Source: Mycobacterium asiaticum DSM 44297 (GTDB lineage Bacteria > Actinomycetota > Actinomycetes > Mycobacteriales > Mycobacteriaceae). From it: a stretch of 64,000 nucleotides of DNA. A model generated the notes under the pieces. It was not told where the DNA came from. It saw only the letters and a list, made by a program, of their open reading frames with translations, and made no database searches. The position numbers and the translations under genes are program-made. Below, one piece after another: positions 25,550 through 33,498 of this stretch. The stretch spans positions 1,155,177 through 1,219,176 of the forward strand of contig NZ_HG964937.1 in NCBI RefSeq assembly GCF_000613245.1, read 5' to 3'. Numbering within the stretch: the first letter of the stretch is position 1; each line of letters starts with the position of its first letter.

Positions 25550-26560
25550 ATGGCCATTTCGAAAGTCGAGCGGCTGGTCAATCTGGTCATCGCACTGCTG
25601 TCGACCCGCGGCTACATCACCGCCGAGAAGATCAGGTCCAGCGTCGCGGGCTACTCCGAGAGCCCTTCGGCCGAGGCGTTCTCCCGGATGTTCGAACGCG
25701 ACAAGAACGAGCTGCGCGACCTGGGCATCCCGCTGGAAGTCGGGCGGGTGTCCAACCTGGACCCGACCGAGGGCTACCGCATCAACCGGGATGCCTACGC
25801 GCTACCGGACGTCGAGTTGACGCACGAAGAAGCCGCCGCGGTGGCCGTCGCGACCCAACTTTGGCAGTCGCCCGAGTTGATCACCGCCACGCAGGGGGCG
25901 CTGCTCAAACTCCGGGCGGCCGGCGTGGACGTCGATCCCGCCGATTACGGGGCCCCGGTCGCCATCGCCTCGCCGGCGAGTCTGCCGGGCCTGCGCGGGT
26001 CTGAGGATGTCCTCGGAATCCTGTTGGAAGCCATCAACTCTCGGCGGGTCGTGCAGTTTCCGCACCGGCCCTCCCGCGCCGAGCCCTACACGACTCGCAC
26101 CGTTGAACCGTGGGGTGTGGTCACCAACAAGGGCCGGTGGTATCTCGTCGGGCACGACCGCGACCGCAACGCCACCCGCACATTTCGGGTCTCGCGCATC
26201 GGTGCCGAGGTCACCCCGATCGGGGAGGCGGGGGCGGTCACCGTGCCCGAGGGCACCGACCTGTCGCAGATCGTGGCCCAGGCGGTTGCCGAGGCGCCCA
26301 CCGGCGCGCAGGCCAGGGTCTGGGTGGCCGACGGCCGAGCCACGGCGTTGCGCCGCGCCGGACGGTCGGTTCAGTCCCGCCGGCTCGCCGGGCGGGAGGG
26401 CGAGGTGATCGAGCTCGACATCGCTTTCGGTGACCGGTTGGCCCGCGAAATAGCAGGCTATGGCGCGGATGCGATTGTGCTGGAGCCGGCGTCGCTGCGC
26501 GACGACGTGGTGGCGCGGTTGCGGGCTGCGGCGGGCCTAGCGGAGGAGCCGCGCAAGTGA
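25550..26560 (+). CDS. pafB: WYL-domain regulator PafB
   Basis: A 336-residue protein with an N-terminal winged helix (MAISKVERLVNLVIALLSTR, then AEAFSRMFERDKNELRDLGI) and a WYL domain around residue 180-230, with PHRPSRAEPYTTRTVEPWGV and GRWYLVGHDRDRNATRTFRV. The C-terminal WCX-like extension ends ARLRAAAGLAEEP. With PafC it forms the PafBC activator of the RecA-independent mycobacterial DNA-damage response; this is established for the family. Despite the name it is not needed for pupylation. It follows pafA by 7 bp and overlaps pafC by four bases (GTGA). Matches Rv2096c. Confidence 0.94.
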   Translation: MAISKVERLVNLVIALLSTRGYITAEKIRSSVAGYSESPSAEAFSRMFERDKNELRDLGIPLEVGRVSNLDPTEGYRINRDAYALPDVELTHEEAAAVAVATQLWQSPELITATQGALLKLRAAGVDVDPADYGAPVAIASPASLPGLRGSEDVLGILLEAINSRRVVQFPHRPSRAEPYTTRTVEPWGVVTNKGRWYLVGHDRDRNATRTFRVSRIGAEVTPIGEAGAVTVPEGTDLSQIVAQAVAEAPTGAQARVWVADGRATALRRAGRSVQSRRLAGREGEVIELDIAFGDRLAREIAGYGADAIVLEPASLRDDVVARLRAAAGLAEEPRK

Positions 26561-27537
26561 CTCCCGTGTCGACCAGGCTGGTGCGGCTGCTCAATATGGT
26601 GCCGTACCTACAAGCCAATCCCCGGATCACCCGCGCTGAAGCCGCCGCCGACCTCGGTGTCTCCGAACAGCAGCTCGAGCAGGACCTCAACCAGCTGTGG
26701 ATGTGTGGCCTGCCCGGCTACGACCCCGGCGACCTCATCGACTTCGAGTTCTCCGGCGACACCGTCAAAGTGACCTTTTCGGCCGGTATCGACCGGCCGC
26801 TCAAGCTGACATCGCCCGAGGCCACTGGGTTGCTGGTGGCCCTGCGGGCGTTGGCCGACTTCCCCGGCGTGGTCGATCCGGAGGCCGCGCGCAGCGCGAT
26901 CGCCAAGATCGCGGCCGCGGCCGGCGCGGCCGGGTCCGACAACGCAATGGCTGCCACCGACGAGCCCGCGCCCTTGGAAAGCCGCGCCGCGGCCACCGTG
27001 CGTGCGGCGGTGCGCGACAAGCGGGCCCTGACAATCGACTACTACGCCGCCTCCCATGACTCCCTCACCTCCCGCATCGTCGATCCGATCCGGGTGCTGC
27101 TGATCGGCGATCACAGCTACTTGGAAGCGTGGTCACGGGAGGCCGAGGGGGTGCGGTTGTTCCGCTTCGACCGCATCGTCGACGCGGCCGAGCTGGGTGA
27201 GCCCGCATTGCCGCCGGAGCCGGTCCTGCAAGCCCCTCCCGACACCTCGCTGTTCGACGGCGACCCGTCGCTGCCCTCGGCATTGCTGCGGGTGGCGCCG
27301 CCCGCGTCGTGGATGTTCGAATACTTCCCGATCAGGGAGGTCCGCGAGCTGTCCGACGGCTCATGTGAGGGAACGATGACCTACGCCTCCGAGGACTGGA
27401 TGACCCGGCTGGTGCTGGGCTTCGGGGCGGCGGTGCGGGTGCTGGAGCCGCAGCCGCTGGCCCAGCGTGTCCGGGCTGCGGCCACCGCGGCCCTCGAGGC
27501 GTATGAAGCCGTCGAGCACGCTGCTGAACAGGCGTGA
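26557..27537 (+). CDS. pafC: WYL-domain regulator PafC
   Basis: A 326-residue partner of PafB with the same plan. The N-terminal helix-turn-helix is STRLVRLLNMVPYLQANPRI with TRAEAAADLGVSEQQLEQDL. A central region precedes a WYL-like domain at about 165-215, where DPIRVLLIGDHSYLEAWSRE replaces the strict WYL triplet. The C-terminal part is WCX-like. The GTG start overlaps the pafB stop, consistent with equal synthesis of the two subunits; in some actinobacteria they are fused into one protein. Matches Rv2095c. Confidence 0.94.
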   Translation: MTPVSTRLVRLLNMVPYLQANPRITRAEAAADLGVSEQQLEQDLNQLWMCGLPGYDPGDLIDFEFSGDTVKVTFSAGIDRPLKLTSPEATGLLVALRALADFPGVVDPEAARSAIAKIAAAAGAAGSDNAMAATDEPAPLESRAAATVRAAVRDKRALTIDYYAASHDSLTSRIVDPIRVLLIGDHSYLEAWSREAEGVRLFRFDRIVDAAELGEPALPPEPVLQAPPDTSLFDGDPSLPSALLRVAPPASWMFEYFPIREVRELSDGSCEGTMTYASEDWMTRLVLGFGAAVRVLEPQPLAQRVRAAATAALEAYEAVEHAAEQA

Positions 27538-27583
27538 CGCGCAGGCACCGTTCACATGTCCCGGAGGGGCCGCCGTGCTGCGG

Positions 27584-27608
27584 TAGCATCGGGTGAACGT
27601 CTGGAGGT
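27584..27608 (+). promoter_or_regulatory. Candidate promoter and ribosome binding site for tatA
   Basis: TAGCAT at 27584-27589 is a good -10 hexamer 79 bp from the end of pafC. GGAGGT at 27603-27608 is spaced 7 nt from GTG 27616. Together they suggest an internal promoter, so tatA-tatC can be expressed apart from pafABC. Confidence 0.4.
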
Positions 27609-27615
27609 AATCAAA

Positions 27616-27879
27616 GTGGGCAGTCTTCAACCGTGGCACTGGCTGATCCTCGCTGTTGTGGTGATCGTGTTGTTCGGTGCCAAGCGGCTCCCTGACGCGG
27701 CGCGCTCGCTGGGCAAGTCGCTGCGTATCTTCAAGTCCGAGGTCCGTGAGCTGCAAAGCGAGAACAAGTCCGAACCGTCGATCGAGACCCCGGCGACCCC
27801 TGCGGCCACCCCGACGCCGGTGCAGTCGCAGCGCGTCGAATCCACCGAGCAGGGCCACACCGAGGCGCGGCCGGCCTAG
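27616..27879 (+). CDS. tatA: Sec-independent translocase subunit TatA
   Basis: An 87-residue protein starting VGSLQPWHWLILAVVVIVLF: one membrane helix, then the FGAKRLPDAARSLGKSLRIF hinge and amphipathic helix that define TatA. The rest is an acidic, Thr/Pro-rich tail. TatA oligomers form the pore that moves folded proteins carrying twin-arginine signals, such as the beta-lactamase encoded at 48290, across the plasma membrane. GTG 27616 has GGAGGT upstream, and the open extension to 27556 lacks any such support. tatC follows after 25 bp. Matches Rv2094c. Confidence 0.95.
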   Translation: MGSLQPWHWLILAVVVIVLFGAKRLPDAARSLGKSLRIFKSEVRELQSENKSEPSIETPATPAATPTPVQSQRVESTEQGHTEARPA

Positions 27880-27904
27880 TCCGGCGTCCCTCTGACCGAA
27901 TGTC

Positions 27905-28858
27905 GTGAAAACTCCCCGGGTTTCTGCGCGCGCTTTCGGTCCTCTCAAGCGGCTCAATCCGCGCAATCGGCGCAGCCGCGTCAACCCCGACGGGACCATG
28001 TCCCTGGTCGAGCACCTGACCGAACTGCGCGCGCGCCTGCTGATTTCGCTCGCCGCAATCGTCGTCACCACGGCGTTCGGGTTCATTTGGTACTCGCACC
28101 CGATCTTTGGGCTGGAAAGCCTCGGCGAATGGCTGCGGCAACCGTATTGCGCCCTGCCGCAGTCGGCCAGGGCGAACATCAGCGCCGACGGACAGTGCCG
28201 GCTGCTGGCCACCGCGCCCTTCGACCAGTTCATGCTGCGGCTCAAGGTCGGCATGACGGCCGGGATCGTGCTGGCCTGCCCGGTGTGGTTCTACGAGCTG
28301 TGGGCGTTCATCACCCCGGGGCTCTACAAGAAGGAGCGCCGCTTCGCGGTGGCCTTTGTGATCCCGGCGGTCATCCTGTTCGTGGCCGGCGCGGCGCTGG
28401 CGTACCTGGTGTTGTCCAAGGCGTTGAGCTTCCTGCTGACCGTCGGCAGCGACGTACAGGTCACAGCGCTGTCCGGCGACCGGTATTTCGGGTTCCTGAT
28501 CAACCTGCTGGTGGTCTTCGGGGTCAGCTTCGAATTTCCGCTGCTCATCGTGATGCTCAACATCGCCGGCATCCTGACATACGAGCGGCTCAAGGCCTGG
28601 CGGCGTGGCCTGATCTTCGCGATGTTCCTGTTCGCGGCGGTGTTCACGCCCGGCTCGGACCCGTTCTCGATGACCGCGCTCGGTCTGGCGTTGACCGTGC
28701 TGCTGGAGTTCGCCATTCAGATCGCCCGGGTGCACGACAAGCGCAAGGCCAAGCGCGAAGCCGCCGCGATCCCGGACGACGAGGCATCGCCCATCGAGCC
28801 GCCCTCGCCGATACCGGCGCCGTCGGTGATCGGCGGATCCCATGACGACGTCACCTGA
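27905..28858 (+). CDS. tatC: Sec-independent translocase subunit TatC
   Basis: A 317-residue polytopic protein that recognises twin-arginine signal peptides. The cytoplasmic start includes GTMSLVEHLTELRARLLISL, the TatC consensus with its conserved Glu for signal binding. Six membrane helices follow, among them IVLACPVWFYELWAFITPGL and FGFLINLLVVFGVSFEFPLL, also conserved TatC segments. The tail after the last helix is charged and Pro-rich. GTG 27905 is the first in-frame start after the tatA stop. It is followed by a palindromic repeat and then helY. Matches Rv2093c. Confidence 0.95.
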   Translation: MKTPRVSARAFGPLKRLNPRNRRSRVNPDGTMSLVEHLTELRARLLISLAAIVVTTAFGFIWYSHPIFGLESLGEWLRQPYCALPQSARANISADGQCRLLATAPFDQFMLRLKVGMTAGIVLACPVWFYELWAFITPGLYKKERRFAVAFVIPAVILFVAGAALAYLVLSKALSFLLTVGSDVQVTALSGDRYFGFLINLLVVFGVSFEFPLLIVMLNIAGILTYERLKAWRRGLIFAMFLFAAVFTPGSDPFSMTALGLALTVLLEFAIQIARVHDKRKAKREAAAIPDDEASPIEPPSPIPAPSVIGGSHDDVT

Positions 28859-28864
28859 GCCCGT

Positions 28865-28927
28865 CGCGAGCGTGCACAGGTGTCCGGCGACATGCCGAGC
28901 GGCCCGGCAATCCGCGCTCGTTCGCGG
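28865..28927. repeat. 63-bp imperfect palindromic repeat, copy 2
   Basis: A gap-free match of 50/63 to the copy at 5283-5345, with strongest agreement over the first 10 bases (CGCGAGCGTG), in CGGCGACAtGCCG and in CGGCAaTCCGCGC. It lies between tatC and helY. The helY frame is open through it, so the repeat argues for the helY start downstream at 28946. Confidence 0.6.
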
Positions 28928-28945
28928 CGAGAGACCGGTCAACGC

Positions 28946-31687
28946 GTGACTGAACTCCCCGAACTGACCCGGTTCAGCACCGAACTTGCCTTCGCCCTCG
29001 ACGACTTCCAGCGACGCGGCTGCGCGGCGCTGGAACGCGGCCACGGCGTACTGGTCTGCGCCCCGACCGGTGCCGGCAAGACCGTCGTCGGGGAATTCGC
29101 GGTGCACCTGGCGCTGGCCGCCGGTGGCAAATGCTTCTACACCACGCCGCTGAAAGCGCTGAGCAACCAGAAGCACACCGACCTCGTCGCGCGCTATGGC
29201 AAGGACCGCATCGGATTGCTGACGGGTGACCTGTCGGTCAACGCCGACGCTCCGGTGGTGGTGATGACCACCGAAGTGCTGCGCAACATGCTCTACGCCA
29301 ATTCGTCTGCGCTGCAAGGACTTTCCTATGTAGTCATGGATGAGGTGCACTTTCTCGCGGACCGGATGCGCGGCCCGGTGTGGGAGGAGGTGATCCTGCA
29401 CCTGCCCGACGAGGTGCGCCTGGTCAGCTTGTCGGCCACCGTGAGCAACGCCGAGGAGTTCGGCGGCTGGATCCAGACCGTGCGTGGCGACACGACGGTG
29501 GTGGTCGACGAGCACCGGCCGGTGCCGCTGTGGCAGCACGTGCTGGTGGGCAAGCGGCTGTTCGATCTCTTCGACTACCGGCCCGAGGCGCCCGTCAAGG
29601 ACAAACCGCACGTCAACCCGGACTTGCTGCGTCACATCGCCCATCGCCGTGAGGCCGACCGGATGTCGGACTGGCAGCCGCGACGTGGTCCGCGGGGCGG
29701 TCCGGCCCGCGGCGGTCGCCCCCGGTTCTACCGCCCGCCGTCCCGGCCCGACGTGATCGCATCGCTGGACTCGGCGGGCTTGTTGCCGGCGATCACCTTC
29801 GTGTTCTCCCGGGCCGGCTGCGACGCGGCCGTGCAGCAGTGCCTGCGCTCGCCGCTGCAGCTGACCACGCAGGAGGAGCGAGCGCGGATCGCCGAGATCA
29901 TCGAACACCGCTGCGGCGACCTGGCCGACGCCGATCTGGCGGTACTGGGTTACTACGAGTGGCGCGAGGGGCTGCTACGCGGCCTGGCCGCCCACCACGC
30001 CGGGATGCTGCCGGCATTCCGGCACACCGTCGAGGAACTATTCGCCGCCGGCCTGGTCAGGGCGGTATTCGCCACCGAGACATTGGCGCTGGGCATCAAC
30101 ATGCCGGCCCGGACCGTCGTCTTGGAGAAGCTGGTCAAGTTCAACGGCGAGCAACATGTGCCGCTGACACCGGGGGAGTACACCCAGTTGACCGGCCGAG
30201 CCGGCCGGCGAGGCATCGACGTCGAGGGGCACGCGGTGGTGCTCTGGCACCCCGAGGTAGAGCCGTCGGAGGTGGCGGGCCTGGCCTCCACCCGCACCTT
30301 CCCGCTGCGTAGCTCATTCGCCCCGTCCTACAACATGACGATCAACCTGGTTCAGCAGATGGGACCGGAACAGGCGCACCGGCTGCTGGAGCAGTCGTTC
30401 GCCCAGTATCAAGCGGACCGGTCGGTGGTCGGGCTGGTCCGCGGCATCGAACGCGGCAAGGGCATGCTCGACGAGATCGCCGCCCAGTTGGGGGGCCACG
30501 AGGCGCCGGTGCTGGAATACGCCCGTATGCGGGCGCGGATCAGCGAATTGGAACGCTCCCAAGCCCGCGCGTCGCGGCTGCACCGGCGACAGGCCGCCAG
30601 CGACGCCCTGGCGGCGCTGCGCCGGGGCGACATCATCACCATCACCCACGGCCGGCGCGGCGGTCTGGCGGTGGTGCTGGAATCGGCCCGTGACAGCACG
30701 GACCCGCGGCCGTTGGTGCTGACCGAGCATCGGTGGGCGGGTCGGATCTCGTCGGCCGACTACACCGGCGCCACCCCGCCCGTCGGGTCGATGACCCTGC
30801 CCAAGCGCGTCGAACACCGCCAGCCGCGGGTACGTCGGGATCTGGCCTCCGCGCTGCGCTCCGCCGCCGAGGGTCTGCCGATCCCGACGGGGCGGCGGAA
30901 CAAGGACGACGCGCACTACGACCCCGAGCTGGCGTCGCTGCGCGACGATCTGCGTCGTCATCCCTCCCACAACGCGCCCGGCGTGGACGATCAGGTCCGC
31001 GAGGCCGAGCGGTACCTGCGCATCGAGCGCGACAACGCGCAGCTCGAGCGCAAGGTTTCCGCGGCGACCAACTCGCTGGCCCGAACGTTCGACCGGATCC
31101 TGGGTCTGCTCATCGAACGGGAGTTCATCGAGGGCGGCTCGGATGACCCCCAGGTCACCAACGACGGCAAGCTGTTGGCCCGGATCTACAGCGAAAGCGA
31201 CCTGCTGGTCGCCGAGTGCCTGCGCAGTGGCGCGTGGGCCGGGCTCAAGTCGGCCGAACTGGCGGGCGTGGTGTCATCGGTCCTGTACGAGTCGCGCGGG
31301 TCGGACGGGCCGGGCGCGCCTTTGGGTGCCGAGACACCGACACCGCGACTTCGGCAAGCGCTGATGCAGACGGCACGGCTATCCGCCGAGCTGCGCGCCG
31401 ACGAGCAGACGCACCGCATCGCTCAGAGCCGGGAACCCGATGACGGCTTCGTCCCGGTGATCTACCGGTGGGCGCGCACCGGCGACCTCGCGGCGGCGTT
31501 GGCCGCGGCCGAGGCGGCCGGCAGCGGCGCACCCTTGTCAGCAGGTGATTTCGTCCGGTGGTGCCGCCAGATCCTCGACCTGCTCGACCAAGTCCGCAAC
31601 GCGGCCCCGGATCCGGACGTGCGGGCAACGGCCAAGCGCGCTATCAATGACATTCGGCGCGGCGTCGTCGCAGTTGACGCCGGGTAG
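28946..31687 (+). CDS. helY: Ski2-like DExH-box helicase HelY
   Basis: A 913-residue superfamily 2 helicase. CAPTGAGKTVVGEFAVH is Walker A (motif I), VVMDEVHFLADRMRG the DEVH box, VSLSATVSN motif III and LTGRAGRRGIDVEGHAV motif VI. The C-terminal third has the DSHCT-like region of the Ski2/Mtr4 group, with ARTFDRILGLLIEREFI. The family works on RNA in eukaryotes; the mycobacterial substrate is not established. GTG 28946 (VTELPELTRFSTEL) agrees with the M. tuberculosis N-terminus I remember. The longer frame from 28880 crosses the palindromic repeat. Last gene of the pafA-helY unit. Matches Rv2092c. Confidence 0.93.
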   Translation: MTELPELTRFSTELAFALDDFQRRGCAALERGHGVLVCAPTGAGKTVVGEFAVHLALAAGGKCFYTTPLKALSNQKHTDLVARYGKDRIGLLTGDLSVNADAPVVVMTTEVLRNMLYANSSALQGLSYVVMDEVHFLADRMRGPVWEEVILHLPDEVRLVSLSATVSNAEEFGGWIQTVRGDTTVVVDEHRPVPLWQHVLVGKRLFDLFDYRPEAPVKDKPHVNPDLLRHIAHRREADRMSDWQPRRGPRGGPARGGRPRFYRPPSRPDVIASLDSAGLLPAITFVFSRAGCDAAVQQCLRSPLQLTTQEERARIAEIIEHRCGDLADADLAVLGYYEWREGLLRGLAAHHAGMLPAFRHTVEELFAAGLVRAVFATETLALGINMPARTVVLEKLVKFNGEQHVPLTPGEYTQLTGRAGRRGIDVEGHAVVLWHPEVEPSEVAGLASTRTFPLRSSFAPSYNMTINLVQQMGPEQAHRLLEQSFAQYQADRSVVGLVRGIERGKGMLDEIAAQLGGHEAPVLEYARMRARISELERSQARASRLHRRQAASDALAALRRGDIITITHGRRGGLAVVLESARDSTDPRPLVLTEHRWAGRISSADYTGATPPVGSMTLPKRVEHRQPRVRRDLASALRSAAEGLPIPTGRRNKDDAHYDPELASLRDDLRRHPSHNAPGVDDQVREAERYLRIERDNAQLERKVSAATNSLARTFDRILGLLIEREFIEGGSDDPQVTNDGKLLARIYSESDLLVAECLRSGAWAGLKSAELAGVVSSVLYESRGSDGPGAPLGAETPTPRLRQALMQTARLSAELRADEQTHRIAQSREPDDGFVPVIYRWARTGDLAAALAAAEAAGSGAPLSAGDFVRWCRQILDLLDQVRNAAPDPDVRATAKRAINDIRRGVVAVDAG

Positions 31688-31768
31688 GCTAGGCCGGAGC
31701 TACGGTGTGATCGGCATACGACCACGGGGGCCACGGTTGGCCAGGACAAATCGGACTGAGGAGCAGTG

Positions 31769-32500
31769 ATGAGTGGACCGCAGGGACCAGACCCGAGGTG
31801 GCAGCAGCCCAGCCCGGGTTCCTCGGACCCGACCATGGCGGGGTCGCCCTGGCAGCAACCGGGCAGCGGTCAGGACGCGACCTGGCACGCGCAGTCATAT
31901 CCGGCCGCCGAGTATCCGGGCTACCAGCAGCCCGCCGAGCAGGCCTACCCGCAGCAGTATGCGCAGCCGGAATACGGTTCCGACTACGGTTCGCAGGCCA
32001 CCCAATACGGTGGAACACCGCAGTACGGTCAGCCACCCCAGTACGGTCAGCCCCAATACGGCCAGCCGCCCCAGTACGGCCAGCCCCCGCAGTACGGGCA
32101 GCCGGGCCAGCCCGGGCAATACCCGCCGCCGCAGACCTACGGGCAACCGGCACAAGGCCCCAAACGCTCAAAGGCTTTCATCGGTGCGGTGGCCGGCGGG
32201 ATCGCGCTGCTGTTTTTGATCGTCATTCTGGTATTGGGATTTGTGGTACCCGGGTTTTTCGTCACCACCAAGCTGGATGTCAACAAGGCCAACTCCGGTG
32301 TGCAGTCGATCCTGACCGATGAGACCAACGGCTACGGCGCCAAGAATGTCAAGGACGTCAAGTGCAACGGCGGTTCTGACCCGGTGGTGAAGAAGGGCGG
32401 CACCTTCGACTGCACTGTGAGCATCGACGGCGCGTCAAAGCGTGTGACGGTGACGTTCCAGGACGACAAAGGCACCTACGAGGTCGGTCGGCCGCAGTAG
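31769..32500 (+). CDS. Pro/Gln/Tyr-rich membrane-anchored protein with a DUF4333-like domain (Rv2091c-like)
   Basis: A 243-residue protein in three parts. Residues 1-130 are a low-complexity cytoplasmic tail with about six tandem copies of PQYGQP. Residues about 137-165 are one membrane helix (AFIGAVAGGIALLFLIVILV). The outer 75 residues (TTKLDVNKANSGVQSILTDE) carry two cysteines (VKCNGGSD and FDCTVSID), the DUF4333 pattern with a likely disulfide. GACTGAGGAGCAG precedes the ATG at 31769; GTG 31766 directly before it is possible. The 80-bp gap after helY holds the ribosome site and possible -10 hexamers. Proteins of this plan are often kinase substrates or cell-wall sensors; that is inference. 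It ends base-to-base against the exonuclease gene. Confidence 0.85.
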   Translation: MSGPQGPDPRWQQPSPGSSDPTMAGSPWQQPGSGQDATWHAQSYPAAEYPGYQQPAEQAYPQQYAQPEYGSDYGSQATQYGGTPQYGQPPQYGQPQYGQPPQYGQPPQYGQPGQPGQYPPPQTYGQPAQGPKRSKAFIGAVAGGIALLFLIVILVLGFVVPGFFVTTKLDVNKANSGVQSILTDETNGYGAKNVKDVKCNGGSDPVVKKGGTFDCTVSIDGASKRVTVTFQDDKGTYEVGRPQ

Positions 32501-33457
32501 TCAGTCGGGCAGCCGGTCCAGCGCCTTTTGCAGTCGCGCGATCGAGGATCCAACCCCGTATTGCGTCGCCAAGTCCGCGGTGCGTCTCGGGTGAGCCGCG
32601 TGCAGCGGCAGCTTATCGGTGCGCGTCGACAGCGTGACCGGCGCGTCGGTGGCGACCCGTACCACGTTCTGCGCGGCCTCGATGTAGTCGGCGGACTTGC
32701 GCAGCTTGGTTCGTATTCCGTTGGCCAGCTTGGATTTCGGGTCGTTGGCCGCAGCCAAGATGTCGTCCAGCGAGCCGTGCTGAGCCAGCAGGGAGGCGGC
32801 GGTTTTCTCGCCGATGCCCGGTACGCCAGGCAGCCCGTCCGACGGGTCGCCGCGTAGCAGGGCGAGTTCGGCGTAGGCCGGGCCGGCCCGGTGCACCGGC
32901 ACTCCGTACTGCTCGGCCACCTCTTTGGGGCCGTACAGGGTGGCTTTGGCCAGGCCGCGGCCCAGATAGAGGACCCGGACTTGGACGGGGTCGTCGGCAA
33001 CCACCTGCAGCAGGTCGCGGTCGCCGCTGACCACCACCACTGGGTCGTCGCGTTCCTGGGCGGCCAGCGTGCCGAGGACGTCGTCGGCTTCGTAGCCGGG
33101 CGCCCCGGCGGTCGGAATCCCGAAGGCGTCGAGCAATTCCATGATCATGTCGATCTGCGGTGTCAGCTCGTCGGGCACCTCCTCCACATCGGGTTCTCCC
33201 GCCGGTTCGGGCTCAGCCACCCGGTGTGCCTTATACGACGGGATGAGGTCGACGCGGAACTGGGGCCGCCAATCCAGGTCCAGGCAGACCGCGAGTCGGC
33301 TGGGTTTCTGTTGGGTGATGACCACCGCCATCGAGTCGAGGAATCCGCGGACGGCATTGACCGGCCGGCCGTCGGGCGCCTTGATCGACGACGGCACTCC
33401 GAAGTACGAGCGGAACCACATACTGGCGCCGTCGAGCAGCAACAGGGGAGCGGGCAT
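32501..33457 (-). CDS. 5'-3' exonuclease of the Pol I N-domain type (Rv2090-like)
   Basis: A 318-residue stand-alone FEN-type nuclease. LLLLDGASMWFRSYFG starts the PIN-like fold. FGIPTAGAPGYEADDVLGTL and VVVVSGDRDLLQVV supply the acidic metal ligands. RGDPSDGLPGVPGIGEKTAASL is the helix-hairpin-helix DNA-binding motif. An insert rich in Glu and Pro (EPEPAGEPDVEEVPD) replaces the usual short loop. It removes 5' flaps or RNA primers and would complement DNA polymerase I. It diverges from pepE across 41 bp and is convergent with the DUF4333 gene with no gap. Confidence 0.92.
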   Translation of the reverse strand: MPAPLLLLDGASMWFRSYFGVPSSIKAPDGRPVNAVRGFLDSMAVVITQQKPSRLAVCLDLDWRPQFRVDLIPSYKAHRVAEPEPAGEPDVEEVPDELTPQIDMIMELLDAFGIPTAGAPGYEADDVLGTLAAQERDDPVVVVSGDRDLLQVVADDPVQVRVLYLGRGLAKATLYGPKEVAEQYGVPVHRAGPAYAELALLRGDPSDGLPGVPGIGEKTAASLLAQHGSLDDILAAANDPKSKLANGIRTKLRKSADYIEAAQNVVRVATDAPVTLSTRTDKLPLHAAHPRRTADLATQYGVGSSIARLQKALDRLPD

Positions 33458-33485
33458 GCCGGTAATCCTGCCAGGGCCGCCCGGT

Positions 33486-33491
33486 TAGCCT
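33486..33491 (+). promoter_or_regulatory. -10 element of pepE (leaderless type)
   Basis: TAGCCT followed by 7 nt and ATG 33499. Confidence 0.5.
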
Positions 33492-33498
33492 GGCTGGC

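Noticed and set aside
23806..25590. 594-codon minus-strand open frame opposite pafA, entering the PPE gene
   Set aside because: Overlaps pafA fully in antisense, with no recognisable domain.
28880..28945. Longer N-terminus for HelY
   Set aside because: It would be encoded by the palindromic repeat. The known mycobacterial start aligns with GTG 28946.
27731..29908. 725-codon minus-strand open frame opposite tatA, tatC and helY
   Set aside because: It runs across three clear genes and an intergenic repeat. Low-complexity translation marks it as a GC-driven shadow.
31996..32110. Repeats in the Rv2091c-like gene considered as a CRISPR array
   Set aside because: The units are contiguous and in frame, coding PQYGQP.
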